Assembly: GCA_002914805.1 (NCBI GenBank) | Contig: JXTB01000002.1 | Location: 2,942,687-3,006,686, forward strand | Direction: 5' to 3' | Source: Parasponia andersonii | Lineage: Eukaryota > Streptophyta > Magnoliopsida > Rosales > Cannabaceae | DNA: 64,000 nt | In this document: piece by piece, positions 42,170 through 54,935 of the stretch | Position numbering within the stretch: position 1 is the first letter of the stretch | Layout of the letters: the number at the start of each line of letters is the position of its first letter | Position numbers and translations under genes: made by a program | Notes under the pieces: generated by a model | Told to the model about the DNA's origin: nothing | Databases searched by the model: none | What the model saw: the letters and a program-made list of their open reading frames with translations, nothing else

Positions 42170-44240
42170 CTCGCTCTCCTGAGAGTAAAATAATAAAGAA
42201 ATATTACTATTCTATTTTGATATTTTATTTAAATTATATTTTATATTTTAGTTATTATAAATATTAATTTTTAAATTTAAAATTTATTACAAATTTATAT
42301 TTTGAGATTAATTTACAGTAGTTAATTTTCTAAGATACTATTTAAAAATTAAAAATAAACTCTAAAAAAGTTTATCTGAGAATAAATATATTAAATGATG
42401 TTGATAAATTAATTGTCAAAATTAGTGTTATGTTATAAATTTATAATATATTTTAAATCTAATAATCAATATTGATAATAACGAAACCATAAACTGAACA
42501 ATATATTAAAAGACAAGATATAAAAGTGATATTATCATTTTATTATATTCCCAAATAAACTAAATTAAGATAAAATTATAATACTAAGCCAACCATCAAG
42601 TTCTCATTTTAAGGATTTAGTTCCAAAAATCACAACTCACTCACCTAGTAGTACCAAATTTTATAAGGGTAGACATTTAAACCTCATACTTGACCCATCA
42701 CTTGAAATTTTGATTTGAGATTTACTAATTTAGTTTAACCTTTTTTTTCCGTTCCAAGTAGGATTCAATTTGAACCGAAATTGCGACAAAATAAATTAAA
42801 AACATTGCACTTAGCCTTAGAAACACAATAGGATAGTTAGTATTTTTGTGTTATGCTCTTATTTTACAAAATTCGGTACATTACAATAATATTATAAAGT
42901 ATTATAAAATCTATCTATATGTCTAGCAATAAAATAAAATAAGAGAATGGAAAATAAATTTAGCATTTCTCTTTTGCAAAATATCCATCGGAGTCAACAT
43001 TTTTTCGTTATAATATCACTTGGTGTGGTAGAATAAATTAGTATTTTTTTAAAGAATTGAGAGCAAAATAAATGTTACTGCCGGCGAGTGTACGGCACTC
43101 AAGATCAAGGAAGCTGAGACCGAAAAAAAAATTCAATTATATAATTAAGTTGGGTGGGTCAATGCCTTTGAATTCATCATCTTCGTTCATTTATTTCTAT
43201 TATTAACTAGGAAACTAAAAAGCCTCCTCATCAATTAATTGTCTCTTTAAATTTCAAAAATTTATAAGTTCCAATCACTTTGTTATATTTATTTGTTGTT
43301 GTTATTTTCATATGCTACCATAACTATTTTTTTTTTTTTTTTTTTGCACATAGAATGGTATAAAATCTAGCAGTATTCGGTAAGAAAGAAATATTGTCCA
43401 AAATCGTAACATACAAAAGCATATGTGAGTAGAAATCTAATAACTAGTTTTAAATTTTATTATCGTTAATCGTGGCTATAAAAGATCCTAAAATGACTTT
43501 GTATTTTTAACTTTTTCTTATGAAATTACTCGTGTTTAAAAAAAATGGAAAAACTTCTTTGAATTTGATTTTTTTCAGAATAAACAAATAATATATATTA
43601 TAAGATTTAAATGTTCTATAATTTAAATCCTGAAGTTTGCACTTTATAAAATAATATTATGATATCAATAATTTCAGAAAATTGATATTTTGGATTAATT
43701 TTTTGAATAACTTTAACAATTAAAAAATAATAATACCATCAAAATTAAAAAATAAACAAAAAAATATCATAAGATTTAAGTGTTACTGCAATTTAAATCC
43801 TGAAGTTTGCACTCTATGAAATAATATCATGAGATCAATAATTTCTGAAAATTGATATCTTGAATTGACTTTTTGAATAACTTTAACAAGTAAAAAACAA
43901 TAATACTTTTAAAATTAAAGAGAACTATAAGGACTAATTCAGATTTAATAAAAAATATTATTGTCTTTTTGTCACTAAAAATAGTCAAAAAAAATTAGTG
44001 CAGGGTATCAACTTTTGCAAATTATTAATCTTAGGGTTTTATTTGGCATACTCTAAACTTTCGAGTTTAAATTGAAGAACACTCAAATCTCATGATATTT
44101 TTTTACAATTCACATCCTTTGAATTCTAATATTCTCATATAAAATAAGTTGAGAAAATTAATAAGAAACAACCAAATTATCCTTAGTTGATGGTTGATTT
44201 TAATTTATATTATATTTTTATTTTGTATTTGGATACATAA
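42170..44240. other. AT-rich intergenic DNA with an internal tandem duplication
   Basis: I see no gene here. At about 43585-43950 a unit of roughly 175 bp is tandemly repeated with divergence: TTTAAATCCTGAAGTTTGCA recurs at about 43622 and 43792, followed each time by related TCAATAATTT...GAAAATTGATAT sequence. The rest is low-complexity AT-rich sequence. Confidence 0.6.
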
Positions 44241-44242
44241 AT

Positions 44243-44780
44243 AGTTAGGATAAACGGTCTCGTTGGTCTCTAATCTATGAGAAAAGTCTCATTTTAATCA
44301 TTAAACTTCAAATTGTATTGTTTTGGATCTTAAACTATTAAAAAAGTTTTATTTTAGTCATTTTTTATTATATATTTCATTTTATTCTCAACAGAATAAG
44401 CATACAAGACACATTTGTTATCTTATTGTATTTATTTCATATCCCAAAAGTATAATTTAGTACTATAAATGGATTAGAACATGAATTAAAGTAGTTTAAA
44501 AATAATTGGTTGAACAAAAATTAGTTGGACATTGGACAATACTGCAATGGAGAATTGCCCAAAATGCGATATTTTATTGAAATCACTAATATATAATGGA
44601 AATGAAACTTATGTACTTATTTTGTTAAGATTCAAATAAAATGTATAGCAAAAGAGACTAAAATAAAACATTTTTAATAGTTTTGGGACCAATAAAGTGC
44701 AAATTAAAATTTAATGAATAAAGTGAGACATTCTCCCTCCCTAGTTTATGGACTAATTGAGTCATTTATCCTACATAACT
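44243..44780. mobile_element. Fold-back (long-TIR) element 1
   Basis: The left arm (about 44243-44400, starting AGTTAGGATAAACGGTCTCG) matches the reverse complement of the right arm (about 44620-44780, ending GTCATTTATCCTACATAACT) over about 150 bases with indels. Shared tracts include AAACTATTAAAAA, GTTTTATTTTAGTC and CAGAATAAG/AAAATAAG. There is no coding capacity, so it is a non-autonomous MITE or fold-back transposon. Confidence 0.7.
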
Positions 44781-45239
44781 ATTTGGAAACTATTTTGTGG
44801 ATCATTTGAAAAATTAAAATATTATTTGGAAATAAGGATAGATAATTCTTAAATTTATTTTAAATCTAAAATTTACTATTTACTAAGGGTGATTTTGATC
44901 TTTCCATCAATTTCTCTAATTTTAATGATACGAGAGGTCGAATTTCAAAATTAATCAAATTATAGGACTTTTTGTAATAAAATAAAATTCAATAGGTTTT
45001 TCCATATTTTTTAAAATGTAATAGTTTCGTAAAAACATTATGAAATATGAGTTAATTTTACGAGGTTTTCTCTTCATTACTAAATGATTGGAAAAAAAAA
45101 ATTCAGCAAAAATAAATAATAAAAAGGAAAAATATTAAGACCAATAAGTATGAAAATTGAATTTTGCAACCCTAAATTATCCAAATCCTATTAATCGAAA
45201 GTGATGGATATTCGGATTTCAAAACTTAAAAGGCAATCA

Positions 45240-45690
45240 AGATTAAAAGTTCATTTTTGCGACTCACGTGTTTATATTTGGACAAACACCTTTTACTAAA
45301 TGACAGTAGCCTCAGTAAACAACAACGTACAAAAAACGACATGGAAAAAATATTATTAAAACATGACGAGGATTCATACGACATTAAATTTCCCGTTAAA
45401 AAACGGCGTGCAATAAGAAAAGAGAAGACAGCCAAAATGAACGACAAAAACCACTAAACGACACATAGCCAGTTAAACGACAATAACATCAATAAACGAC
45501 AAAAATGAGAACTGAAAATGGGAAACGGAAAAATAACCCAAACAGCACGAAAATAAACAGAAAACGACAGAAATGAGAAACAACATTGATGAAGGAAAGG
45601 ATAATCTAGATTGCAGACTAGAGCAGCATGAAAACGACAATAAATGGTAGACGACAAGAACCTCAGTATACGATAAAGACGCAGGAAAAA
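45240..45690 (+). repeat. Degenerate 19-bp ACGACA array A
   Basis: Nine CGACA words lie in about 450 bases, most within AAACGACA. Several intervals to the next ACGA are exactly 19 bases: ACGACACATAGCCAGTTAA, ACGACAATAACATCAATAA and ACGACAAGAACCTCAGTAT. Consensus is near ACGACAATAACCTCAATAA. The array is decayed, with irregular units between good ones. The same unit occurs in arrays B, C and D. Confidence 0.75.
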
Positions 45691-45944
45691 GAAAATCCTT
45701 GCAACGTTGGGGCTCTAACTGTCGGCCATGTGTTCATGTACATACCTTTTTGAGTATTTATAACAACGGTTATCTGAAAAAATATATATATATATATGTA
45801 TATCTTGAAATATGATATGATGTATTTGCAAATTTAATCATATTTTTTTATTCGTATAAAATTATATTTTCACATTTTAAATATCTACAAAATCATATGT
45901 TTTCTGCATATAAATTGACCAATAATTTTCTCACTAAATACATA

Positions 45945-46125
45945 ATCTAAATATTGAATATCTTATTTTTGTAGACTAGTACAATAAATTTATTAAAAAT
46001 AACTTGAAATACTTAGCATAAATAACCAAATTTGTTCTAAATATTGAATATCTTATTTTTGTAGACTAGTACAATAAATTTATTAAAAATAACTTGAAAT
46101 ACTTAGCATAAATAACCAAATTTGA
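45945..46125 (+). repeat. Perfect 91-bp tandem duplication
   Basis: The sequence from TCTAAATATTGAATATC to ACCAAATTTG at 45945-46035 is repeated without visible change at 46036-46125. Identity in an otherwise decayed AT-rich region indicates a very recent duplication or an assembly artefact. Confidence 0.95.
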
Positions 46126-46729
46126 ACAAATTTGCAGAATTATGAAATGTTGAGATATTATTTTTCATAAGTAAAAAAACATGGTTAAAATTACAAAAAA
46201 ATCATACTTTATAGTTTTTTTTTGGTAGATTTCCCACAAATAACCTTTTTTTTTTAGGATCAATTTTAAAAGTGCCATTTTTTACACCTATTTAGTAAAT
46301 GATCATTTTATAATTTTATTTCGATAAATGATCATTTTTCAGTTGATCTATTTTTAAAAAATTAAATCAATTTTTAAAAAATAAATCAATATATTATGAT
46401 ATACTAAATATGAAAAGCAGTTATTTTTCCAATAATTTTCAAAATTCAACTATTTTAACGGTGTTTGAAAAACGATAATTTTGCAAATTATAATCTAAAA
46501 TTTGACCATTTAAGTAAAATTCCATACCTTTTTTTGTCCCAAAAAAAAAGAACCAAATCATAAACTCAAAAAATGACAAGAACAACAACCCAACAATATT
46601 AGAGTGAAAATACATAAACTAAAAAGACAGAAGCATATAATCCAAAAAAAAAAAAGACAAAAACCTAGATGTAACTAATAAATAATTATAGGTATTTATG
46701 CTAGGAGTTATTGCACAAATGGTTCTTGA

Positions 46730-47210
46730 ACTATATAACTTGTAACAATTTAGTTTTCAAAGTTTCAATTGTGGTAATTAACCCCTTGAATTTTTCAATT
46801 TATAACAATTTAGCCCATATAATATTTAAATTACAATATACAAATAATTTTTAACAAAAAACACACGTAAAAAGCACAAATATCTAAAAGCGTATTTAAA
46901 GGAAAGTAAACTGCACAAATGGATTTTGAGAGAAGAAAATGTGCAATCTTCACATTTTTCAAGGTTCTTCGAGCTAGAAATTAAAAAAATATATATGTAA
47001 TTGCTAATTTTCATGCTTGAAATTCTTAAATTACCTTTCAAATATAGTTTTAGATGTCACCACGTACTTTTTATATATGTTTTTAGTCAAAAATTTAATA
47101 ATAAATTGTAATTTATACTGTCCAAGGACCGAATTGCTACAAAGTGGAAAGTTTAAAAACGTAATTGCTACAATTGAAACTTCAAGAACCGAATTGCCAC
47201 AAATTGGATT
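46730..47210. mobile_element. Fold-back element 2
   Basis: The left arm (about 46735-46830, with AGTTTCAATTGTGGTAATTA) and the reverse complement of the right arm (about 47115-47205, reading AAGTTTCAATTGTAGCAATT) match with moderate divergence. Each arm holds internal repeats of the kind (A)ACAATT(T/C)(A/G)G. No coding capacity. Confidence 0.65.
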
Positions 47211-47249
47211 GTTCGGCCGATTTCTACGATTAACCCTTTATAATAACAA

Positions 47250-47760
47250 TATTATTTTACGTGTTAATTACATTTTTATACACTATGTTTTGGTTGACTA
47301 TTCAATTTATGTCTTGTGTTTTGGTTATTATCAACATTGACCTGCAGATTTGAAATTTTTAAGAAATTTATACCTTTTTCGGGTCAAACACCAATTTTAA
47401 ATATTAAATTTATCAAAATACTCTTTTAAACTTTAAATACATATATTTTAGTACTTAATTTAAATTTAAAACTAATTAAAGTAAATAGCTAAAAGAACAT
47501 ATATGACAAAAAATAATTATAAAAAATGCAAAAACATACAAAATTTAAATATTATTTATAATTCCTTTATCAATTTTGTATAAATTTTAATATGATTTTT
47601 TTAAAAAATATATATTTAAAAATTTAAGGGTATTTTAATAAATATAATAATAAAAGTTGCTATTTGACCTAGATTGTTGATAATAACCAAAACACAAGAT
47701 ATAAATTGGAGGAATAGTCAAAATCCAAGTTATAAAAGTGTAATTATCGCTTATTTTATG
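47250..47760. mobile_element. Fold-back element 3
   Basis: The left arm (about 47255-47330) contains TTGTGTTTTGGTTATTATCA, and the right arm (about 47668-47752) contains its exact reverse complement. A second arm block pairs TCAAAATACTCTTTTAAA (about 47411) with TTTAAGGGTATTTTAATAAA (about 47624). The element abuts fold-back element 2 and lies about 130 bases upstream of the next gene's leader. Confidence 0.7.
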
Positions 47761-47859
47761 GTCGCAAAGGAGGGGAAATAAGGCCCAAAAGCTTAAAGAG
47801 CGAGATACCAAACGAAATGAGCCCAAACAGCATGTCGCGTGATATAATGATCCAACCCA

Positions 47860-48061
47860 ATCTCACATTCTCAGGTTAAGCCATGGCTGCACCTGCACCT
47901 AGTTCGTTTTGAGCCTGATGAACTTCTCCTCCACCTGCAACTTCAATCCGATAACGCTTCACACTTTCAAGTAAGTATGGCTGCAAATGCGATTTTTTTA
48001 TATTTGGGAGAAAATTGATAAGTGAGATTTCAAAAAACTTGATATTTTATATGCAGTCAGA
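47860..48061 (+). other. 5' leader, uORF and 5' UTR intron of the 71-residue protein gene
   Basis: A leader exon ends at 47970 (TTCAA/GTAAGT) and joins 48057 (ATGCAG/TCAGAATG). The leader carries a 9-codon upstream frame at 47883-47912 (MAAPAPSSF) and a second upstream ATG at about 47919 that is out of frame with the main start, so translation may be dampened. Confidence 0.5.
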
Positions 48062-49198
48062 ATGAAGTTTCTAGATTGGTATTTGAAGATTTCGATTGGG
48101 GCAGCGCTTATTGGAGCTTCCATGGAGTTTTTCATGATCAATACCGGCTTTTGTGTGAGATCTCTCCTTTCTCCTCTTCGTCTCTTTTTTTTTTTATTAT
48201 TTTTTTTTTTAATATTCCAGTTATAATGATTCGATTTTGCGAGATTTTAGTTGGCCTTGCCATAATAATTCATAGTATTATACTTATTATTGATGAAAAG
48301 ATATTGAATCAAGGCAAAACCAAGTCTTTTTAAATCCTCTCAACCAGTGTGTTATGTAAATAATGAAACATTAAAGCCATGGTTTGTGACACAGATCACT
48401 TTACTTTGTAGTGATTAAAAATCTGGAACATTGGCTCTGGATAAAATAAATACACAAATAATAAAGTTCCGGAAGATTGGTCAGCTGGGATAGCTTTCTA
48501 GTTTTACCCTTTGGCCTAAATGGGGTTCAATTAGAGTAACTTCTTTGAATTGGGGATGCTTGTATGAGTTAGTACATTCATATGCTTTTCTTTTGATGCA
48601 GTGTCACACTGTAAGATGGTTTACTTGAGATTACATATGGAACTTGGTTAAATGAAAGAATTGGTATGAGATTGGGGGTGCTGGAAAAAAACTTGTATGT
48701 TTTAGTACATTCAATATGGTTTTTCTTTTATATTAACATGTTTTTGGCTTGTCTTAAAAGTAACGTATCATTCATGTCATGTTGTGTCCAAAAAAAAAAA
48801 TAAAAAAAAGGAGAGAAAAAGAAAATTGGTTTGTTGGGATTACATGTGGAGCTTTGGAAGTGTTTCGGTTTGGCCTAATTGGCTATGTCTCTGGTTAAAT
48901 GAGAGAACTTGTATGAGATTTGGGGGTGCTGGAAAAAGAACTTGTATGTCTTTGTACTTTCATATGTGTTTTCTTTTATATTAACATGTTTTGGCTTGTT
49001 TCAAAGTGGTTACACATCATTCATATGCCGGAATCCCTGGTCTTAGTTTCCCTTCTTGTTTCCATTTGTCCAGATGAGAAAGTAACAGTTTTGGAGTCGG
49101 AGAAGCGGGCTTGGGAGAGTTCTCCTGAGGCTCAAGCTATGAGGGAAGCATTGAATCCTTGGAGAAATCAAGATACAGAAGCAGAGAAAAGATCTTAA
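48062..49198 (+). CDS. Conserved 71-residue single-pass membrane protein
   Basis: Two exons, 48062-48152 and 49074-49198, join as GGCTTT-T/AT-GAG in frame. The protein starts MKFLDWYLKISIGAALIGAS, has one likely membrane segment at about 8-28, and a charged C-terminal half (VTVLESEKRAWESSPEAQAM, then REALNPWRNQD). I recognise this as a small conserved plant protein of unknown function that keeps the EKRAWE and NPWR motifs; I do not assign a symbol. The size and topology (a short N-terminal membrane segment with a helical charged tail) would suit a small organelle or ER membrane subunit, but that is inference. The exon sequence, splice phase and clean stop all support a real gene although each exon is very short. 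Confidence 0.8.
48620..49030 (+). repeat. Diverged tandem duplication inside the intron of the 71-residue gene
   Basis: About 48625-48780 and 48835-49030 are related copies. Shared landmarks are GGTTAAATGA(A/G)AGAA, TGGGGGTGCTGGAAAAA, ACTTGTATGT, TTTCTTTTATATTAACATGT and ATCATTCAT. An A-rich run (48789-48818) separates them. Confidence 0.85.
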
Positions 49199-49735
49199 AT
49201 TGGTGGTTCCCAACAATTCCTTTTCCACACAAAGGTCAATTTTAATATCAGTTTTTGATGCCAATTCTTGCATTAAAATTTGCTATTATTGCCGGTCTTG
49301 TTGGCTTGGCTTCTTGGTTTTGAGTAGTCAACTTTTTATTCTATTGCAGTGTTACATAAAAGCATACAATTCTTTCAAGTTTCAAGCATCACACCAAATA
49401 GTAACATATGTAGAGGTTACAGGGCATCAGTCATTTAATCTTTTTATTCTTCCTCTCAAAACATGTTATTTTGGTACGTCAGTTTTGATTATCTGGTGTG
49501 TTTTATTTATTTATTTATTTTTTCGGCTCATCCTGGCTACAAATCTGAATTACCTTGTTAACTGGTTGATAGTTTCTTCTATTAATTCTTAATCTGGTCA
49601 TCATCATCCATTTTTTCTCCTAGTCTTGCAACATTTTTATCGCATGATTTCCTAATATAAATATTGTCTGGATAGTTTTGAGGCATTGGATTGATCAGGC
49701 TGAAAGGGTTGGTTGGTTGTCTTGTAAGATGGCAA
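49199..49735. other. 3' UTR and flank of the 71-residue gene
   Basis: No further coding signal. The 3' UTR probably ends within a few hundred bases of the stop. The rest is ordinary AT-rich sequence up to ACGACA array B. Confidence 0.5.
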
Positions 49736-49737
49736 CA

Positions 49738-50190
49738 ATAAAACGGCGAGCATATGAAAACGACAACAAGATGCACAAACGACACTACTCTGAACAACGA
49801 AATTTATGTTAATATATAAACGACACCAACTACAAGACGATGGTGAATGATGATCTTAAAAATAAAAACCACAACAAACGAAAAGACCACATCAGCGTTA
49901 AATTTCTAACGACAATGACCTCAGGAAACGAGGACATTCCGGAAAAGAGTTAAAACTAATAACGAAATTAAATGGCAAAACCTCAATTACATCAATAAAC
50001 GATTTGAATCTTGAAACGACAATAACAGAAACAAGTAAGCACAGCAAGTCAGCAACATTAAAACGTTCCAAAAAAGACAACAAATACCTCAAAAAGAAAA
50101 AAAGAGGGGAAAAAAAAAGACAACAATATGAAAACGACACTAGCCTCGATGCATGACAACAATCTAAAGAAATGACAGTAACCTCGAAGA
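49738..50190 (+). repeat. Degenerate 19-bp ACGACA array B
   Basis: Six exact ACGACA words and many ACGA variants. Units of exactly 19 bases include ACGACAACAAGATGCACAA, ACGACAATGACCTCAGGAA and ACGACACTAGCCTCGATGC. Same orientation and same secondary motif (CCTCA or CCTCG) as array A. Confidence 0.75.
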
Positions 50191-52016
50191 TATAAAACCA
50201 GGACTCAAAATCTTATTTCAAAATTTCATTTTATTTTATTTTTGTTTTTGATTTTTCGCTTGATTTGTTTCAAACTACTTGCTTAGTGACATATAATTTG
50301 AAAACATTTAGGGAAGAATCGGTTTTTCAGTCAATGAAATCCCCTTGTAAACATTGATGTTATTACCAAATATCCTTATGTTTTTGTTCTGTTCGGGCCC
50401 CTTGCATACTGTACTAATATTTAAAAAAAAAAACTATTTTCTATGATGAGAATTACAAAAAAGTATGACGTGGGGTTAATTAAAGAGTGCACACAAGAGT
50501 TTTTACTCCCAAAAGGAATATTGGTTTCTGTTAATTTTGCGTGCAAGCACAAATATTTTCTCTATGATGGGTTCCAAACTTATCATGTAATACAGTGTTT
50601 TAGTCATGTTTACACAGTTTTTTATTTTTATTTTCGACAAGACATTTTAGAACAGTTCACAAACAAAAATGAAGCCATGGTTGATGCAACTATACAATTC
50701 GAGAATCGTGTGCGGTGCTTCTCAATCTAATTCTAAATACCTTGCCTTTTGTGATCATCGTTAGCTCTACCAACTACTTTCTTTATTCTCGTTTGAAAGA
50801 GAACTGGAAGTTGTGTGTGCTAGTTGTAATCTCTTTGATACTATTTTGTTTTATTCCTTGATATATGAATTCTACTGTGTTAAGTATTTAGACAGGAGAA
50901 TGTAGAATGTAAAAAGTATGTGGCCCATTATGCATGCCTAGTTACTAATTAATTTCTATTATCGGCATAATGAAGATGGTCTTGTCTATGCAAAATACTA
51001 GATGTGATCTTAGAGATCAAGTTCGGATCTTTCTAAAAATGATGAACTATAGTCCCTATAGATCATAAGATAAGATACCATTTGTATAAGGGCCTGCCTT
51101 TGTTTACTTTGACTAACTAATTGCCTAACGATTTTCCAAAACGTTAAGAGATATGAAATATCGTATTCTGATAAGCTCGAAACATCTCTTTTTCCTTAAC
51201 CATAAACATTAGAACCTCGATATATTTATATGCTTGACCAAGAAAAATCTAATAATCAGGCAAAATATTAATTAATCGATAAATGGATAATTTAATAATG
51301 AAGATAGTCCTTTTTTTTTTCTTCAAAATATTATATATCCTTTTTAAGTGAAATTGAATACAATACGAGAATATCATACTAGAGCTTTTTAATTACATCA
51401 ACAAGTTAAAGATGTGATCCAAGTCGGCATCAGTTTCAAAAAGAAACAAAAAAACAATATATACATATTTTACGAATGCCTCCTATTAGTTAATTATTAA
51501 TTTACGTATATGGTAAGTAGGTCCTATAGTCTTTGGCGAATTAAAGGCTGGTAAAAATATATTTTCTTAATCGAGGTTATCAATCTGTCGAGATTCTACA
51601 AGATGTGTAACTCTACAATTTTTGTTAGCTATATATCTCTGTTTTCTCAAAATTAATGTACTCGTGTATATCTTTCTAAGGAAAGAAATTTAAACAGATG
51701 CATGGTAAAAACCCAAAATGAAGAGACTTGCACATAAATATATATGCCACAAAAACTAATCTTTCATGCCCGCATAAATTCAAATTTTGATTAAGAATAT
51801 GTAACTTGTAATTAGAGATAACGTACGTGATCGCTTGAGTAACTATCTAAGGTTTACCAATTATCAGGACTAGTCCACATGATAGCGAATTAGAAATCAA
51901 AATCAACTAATGTGCGACTGTCAATTCATCAATACATCTGAAATTGATCAGATCAATAATGACTCCATATTCTGTTTTCATTAACTAAATAAATCAATTT
52001 CGAAAGTGTACCAAGT

Positions 52017-52049
<33 letters not shown>

Positions 52050-52130
52050 ACATTATTGGAAAATTATATTTGTATACATATACCTATAGCACATGATTTT
52101 GAACACAAACCAGCCTTACAAAAACTGTTC
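50191..52130. other. Intergenic DNA upstream of the first peroxidase
   Basis: I see no gene here. AT-rich sequence with a (TA)n-(TG)n microsatellite at about 52019-52049. The final 300 bases should include the promoter of the first peroxidase, but several TATA-like words make a single TATA box impossible to choose. Confidence 0.5.
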
Positions 52131-52171
52131 ATGTATTGTATATATTATATAGATATTGTTATATTATAAAG

Positions 52172-53622
<1,451 letters not shown>

Positions 53623-53924
53623 TTTAAGTATACTTATATTATGTGCAGTCATGTGCTAAAAGAAGTGTATAGTTATTTGGTGTGCATTTTCTAGTCCAAC
53701 AGAGTCCTGTATACCCAAACTTATAGACTTCGGATATTATAACATAAATAAGATGATATTCGAGTTTCTATAGTGCTTAGTTTTGGCACACTGGATTGAC
53801 TATTTAAAAACGCTGACTGGTTTGTCCATTACTCCAGGTTTTATTTTTATTTTCTTTTTTTTTTTTTTTGTCATAAGGATGATGATAACTTTGATAAATA
53901 ACACCCATACAAAAACGACAACAC
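53623..53924. other. 3' flank of peroxidase 1
   Basis: No gene visible. The peroxidase 3' UTR, a T-run at 53856-53870 and AT-rich sequence lead directly into ACGACA array C. Confidence 0.5.
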
Positions 53925-54230
53925 AGGAACAAGCGTCATCTACTTCAAGAAACGACAATAAACTAAAAAGGAAAGCTGCATGGAAACCGCAAATTCCTAG
54001 GAAACGACATGTTATATAAAACGACAGAGACTCTAAGAAAAGTTTCACTTGAAAGGTTGACCACAACGTTGAATCATAAACACATCCAAAACGACATTAT
54101 TTGGGAAAAAAGCCGGCAAAATGACAAACTTGAATAACTACAGTAGATGAGCAACGACGCTAGCTTAAAAAAAATAGCAGTGATGTGAAAAAAGGACAAA
54201 TATAATAAAAACGACAATAATAAACAGAAA
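53925..54230 (+). repeat. Degenerate 19-bp ACGACA array C
   Basis: Six ACGACA words in about 300 bases. Spacings between words include 19 (ACGACAGAGACTCTAAGAA), 17 and 37 (close to twice 19). It begins about 300 bases downstream of the peroxidase 1 stop codon, in the same orientation as arrays A and B. Confidence 0.7.
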
Positions 54231-54455
54231 TGTCTATGGGAGAGCGGGGTATTAGTTAAGCGGTATTATGTCTAAATTCTTAACCAACTCACAAAGTGCA
54301 GTAAAAAAAAATTTTAACCACCGCAATTAAAAAAAAAACTATCAACCATACCAAACTACACTACATTATGCGATTTAAGCTTTTGATATGGATCTCAACA
54401 AAATTAGGCCCCAAGTTTAAAAAATAAACTTAAAAAAACTATTACTATTAAAACG

Positions 54456-54800
54456 AAATCATTTAAAAATTAACAAAAATATAAAATATTTAAGAAAATT
54501 ATACATTTATATATTCATACTTGTCTAAGAAACATCTTAATAAGATACAACATTATAACCTAATCAAAATATGATAAAGCACAAATGTCTAAAGTTCAAA
54601 AATTTAGACATCCTTTCGAGCAACAAACAACAAAATCATTTAAAAATTAACACAAATCTAAAATATTTAAAAAAATTATACATTTACATATTCATATTTG
54701 TTTGAGCAACATCTTAATAAGATACAATATTATAACCTAATCAAAATATAGTAAAGAACAAATGTCTAAAGTTCAACAATTTAAATATCCTTCCGAATAA
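54456..54800 (+). repeat. 177-bp tandem duplication (two copies)
   Basis: AAATCATTTAAAAATTAACA starts copies at 54456 and 54633. Both continue collinearly through AAATTATACATTTA, CATCTTAATAAGATACAA, TATAACCTAATCAAAATAT and AATGTCTAAAGTTCAA, with about one difference per ten bases. Confidence 0.9.
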
Positions 54801-54935
54801 AAAATAACAAAGTTAAAACTTAAATTATTAGTAAGTCCTCATTTGTTTGACTTTCTCCAAAAATTTTCAAGTTTCATTCAAAGCTTATTCCAAGAAAGTT
54901 TAGATTTTAGATGTTAGTATATTATACATGTGAAT

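Noticed and set aside
50443-50730. 95-residue open frame between array B and peroxidase 1
   Set aside because: Composition looks random, with no motif or splice-supported extension.
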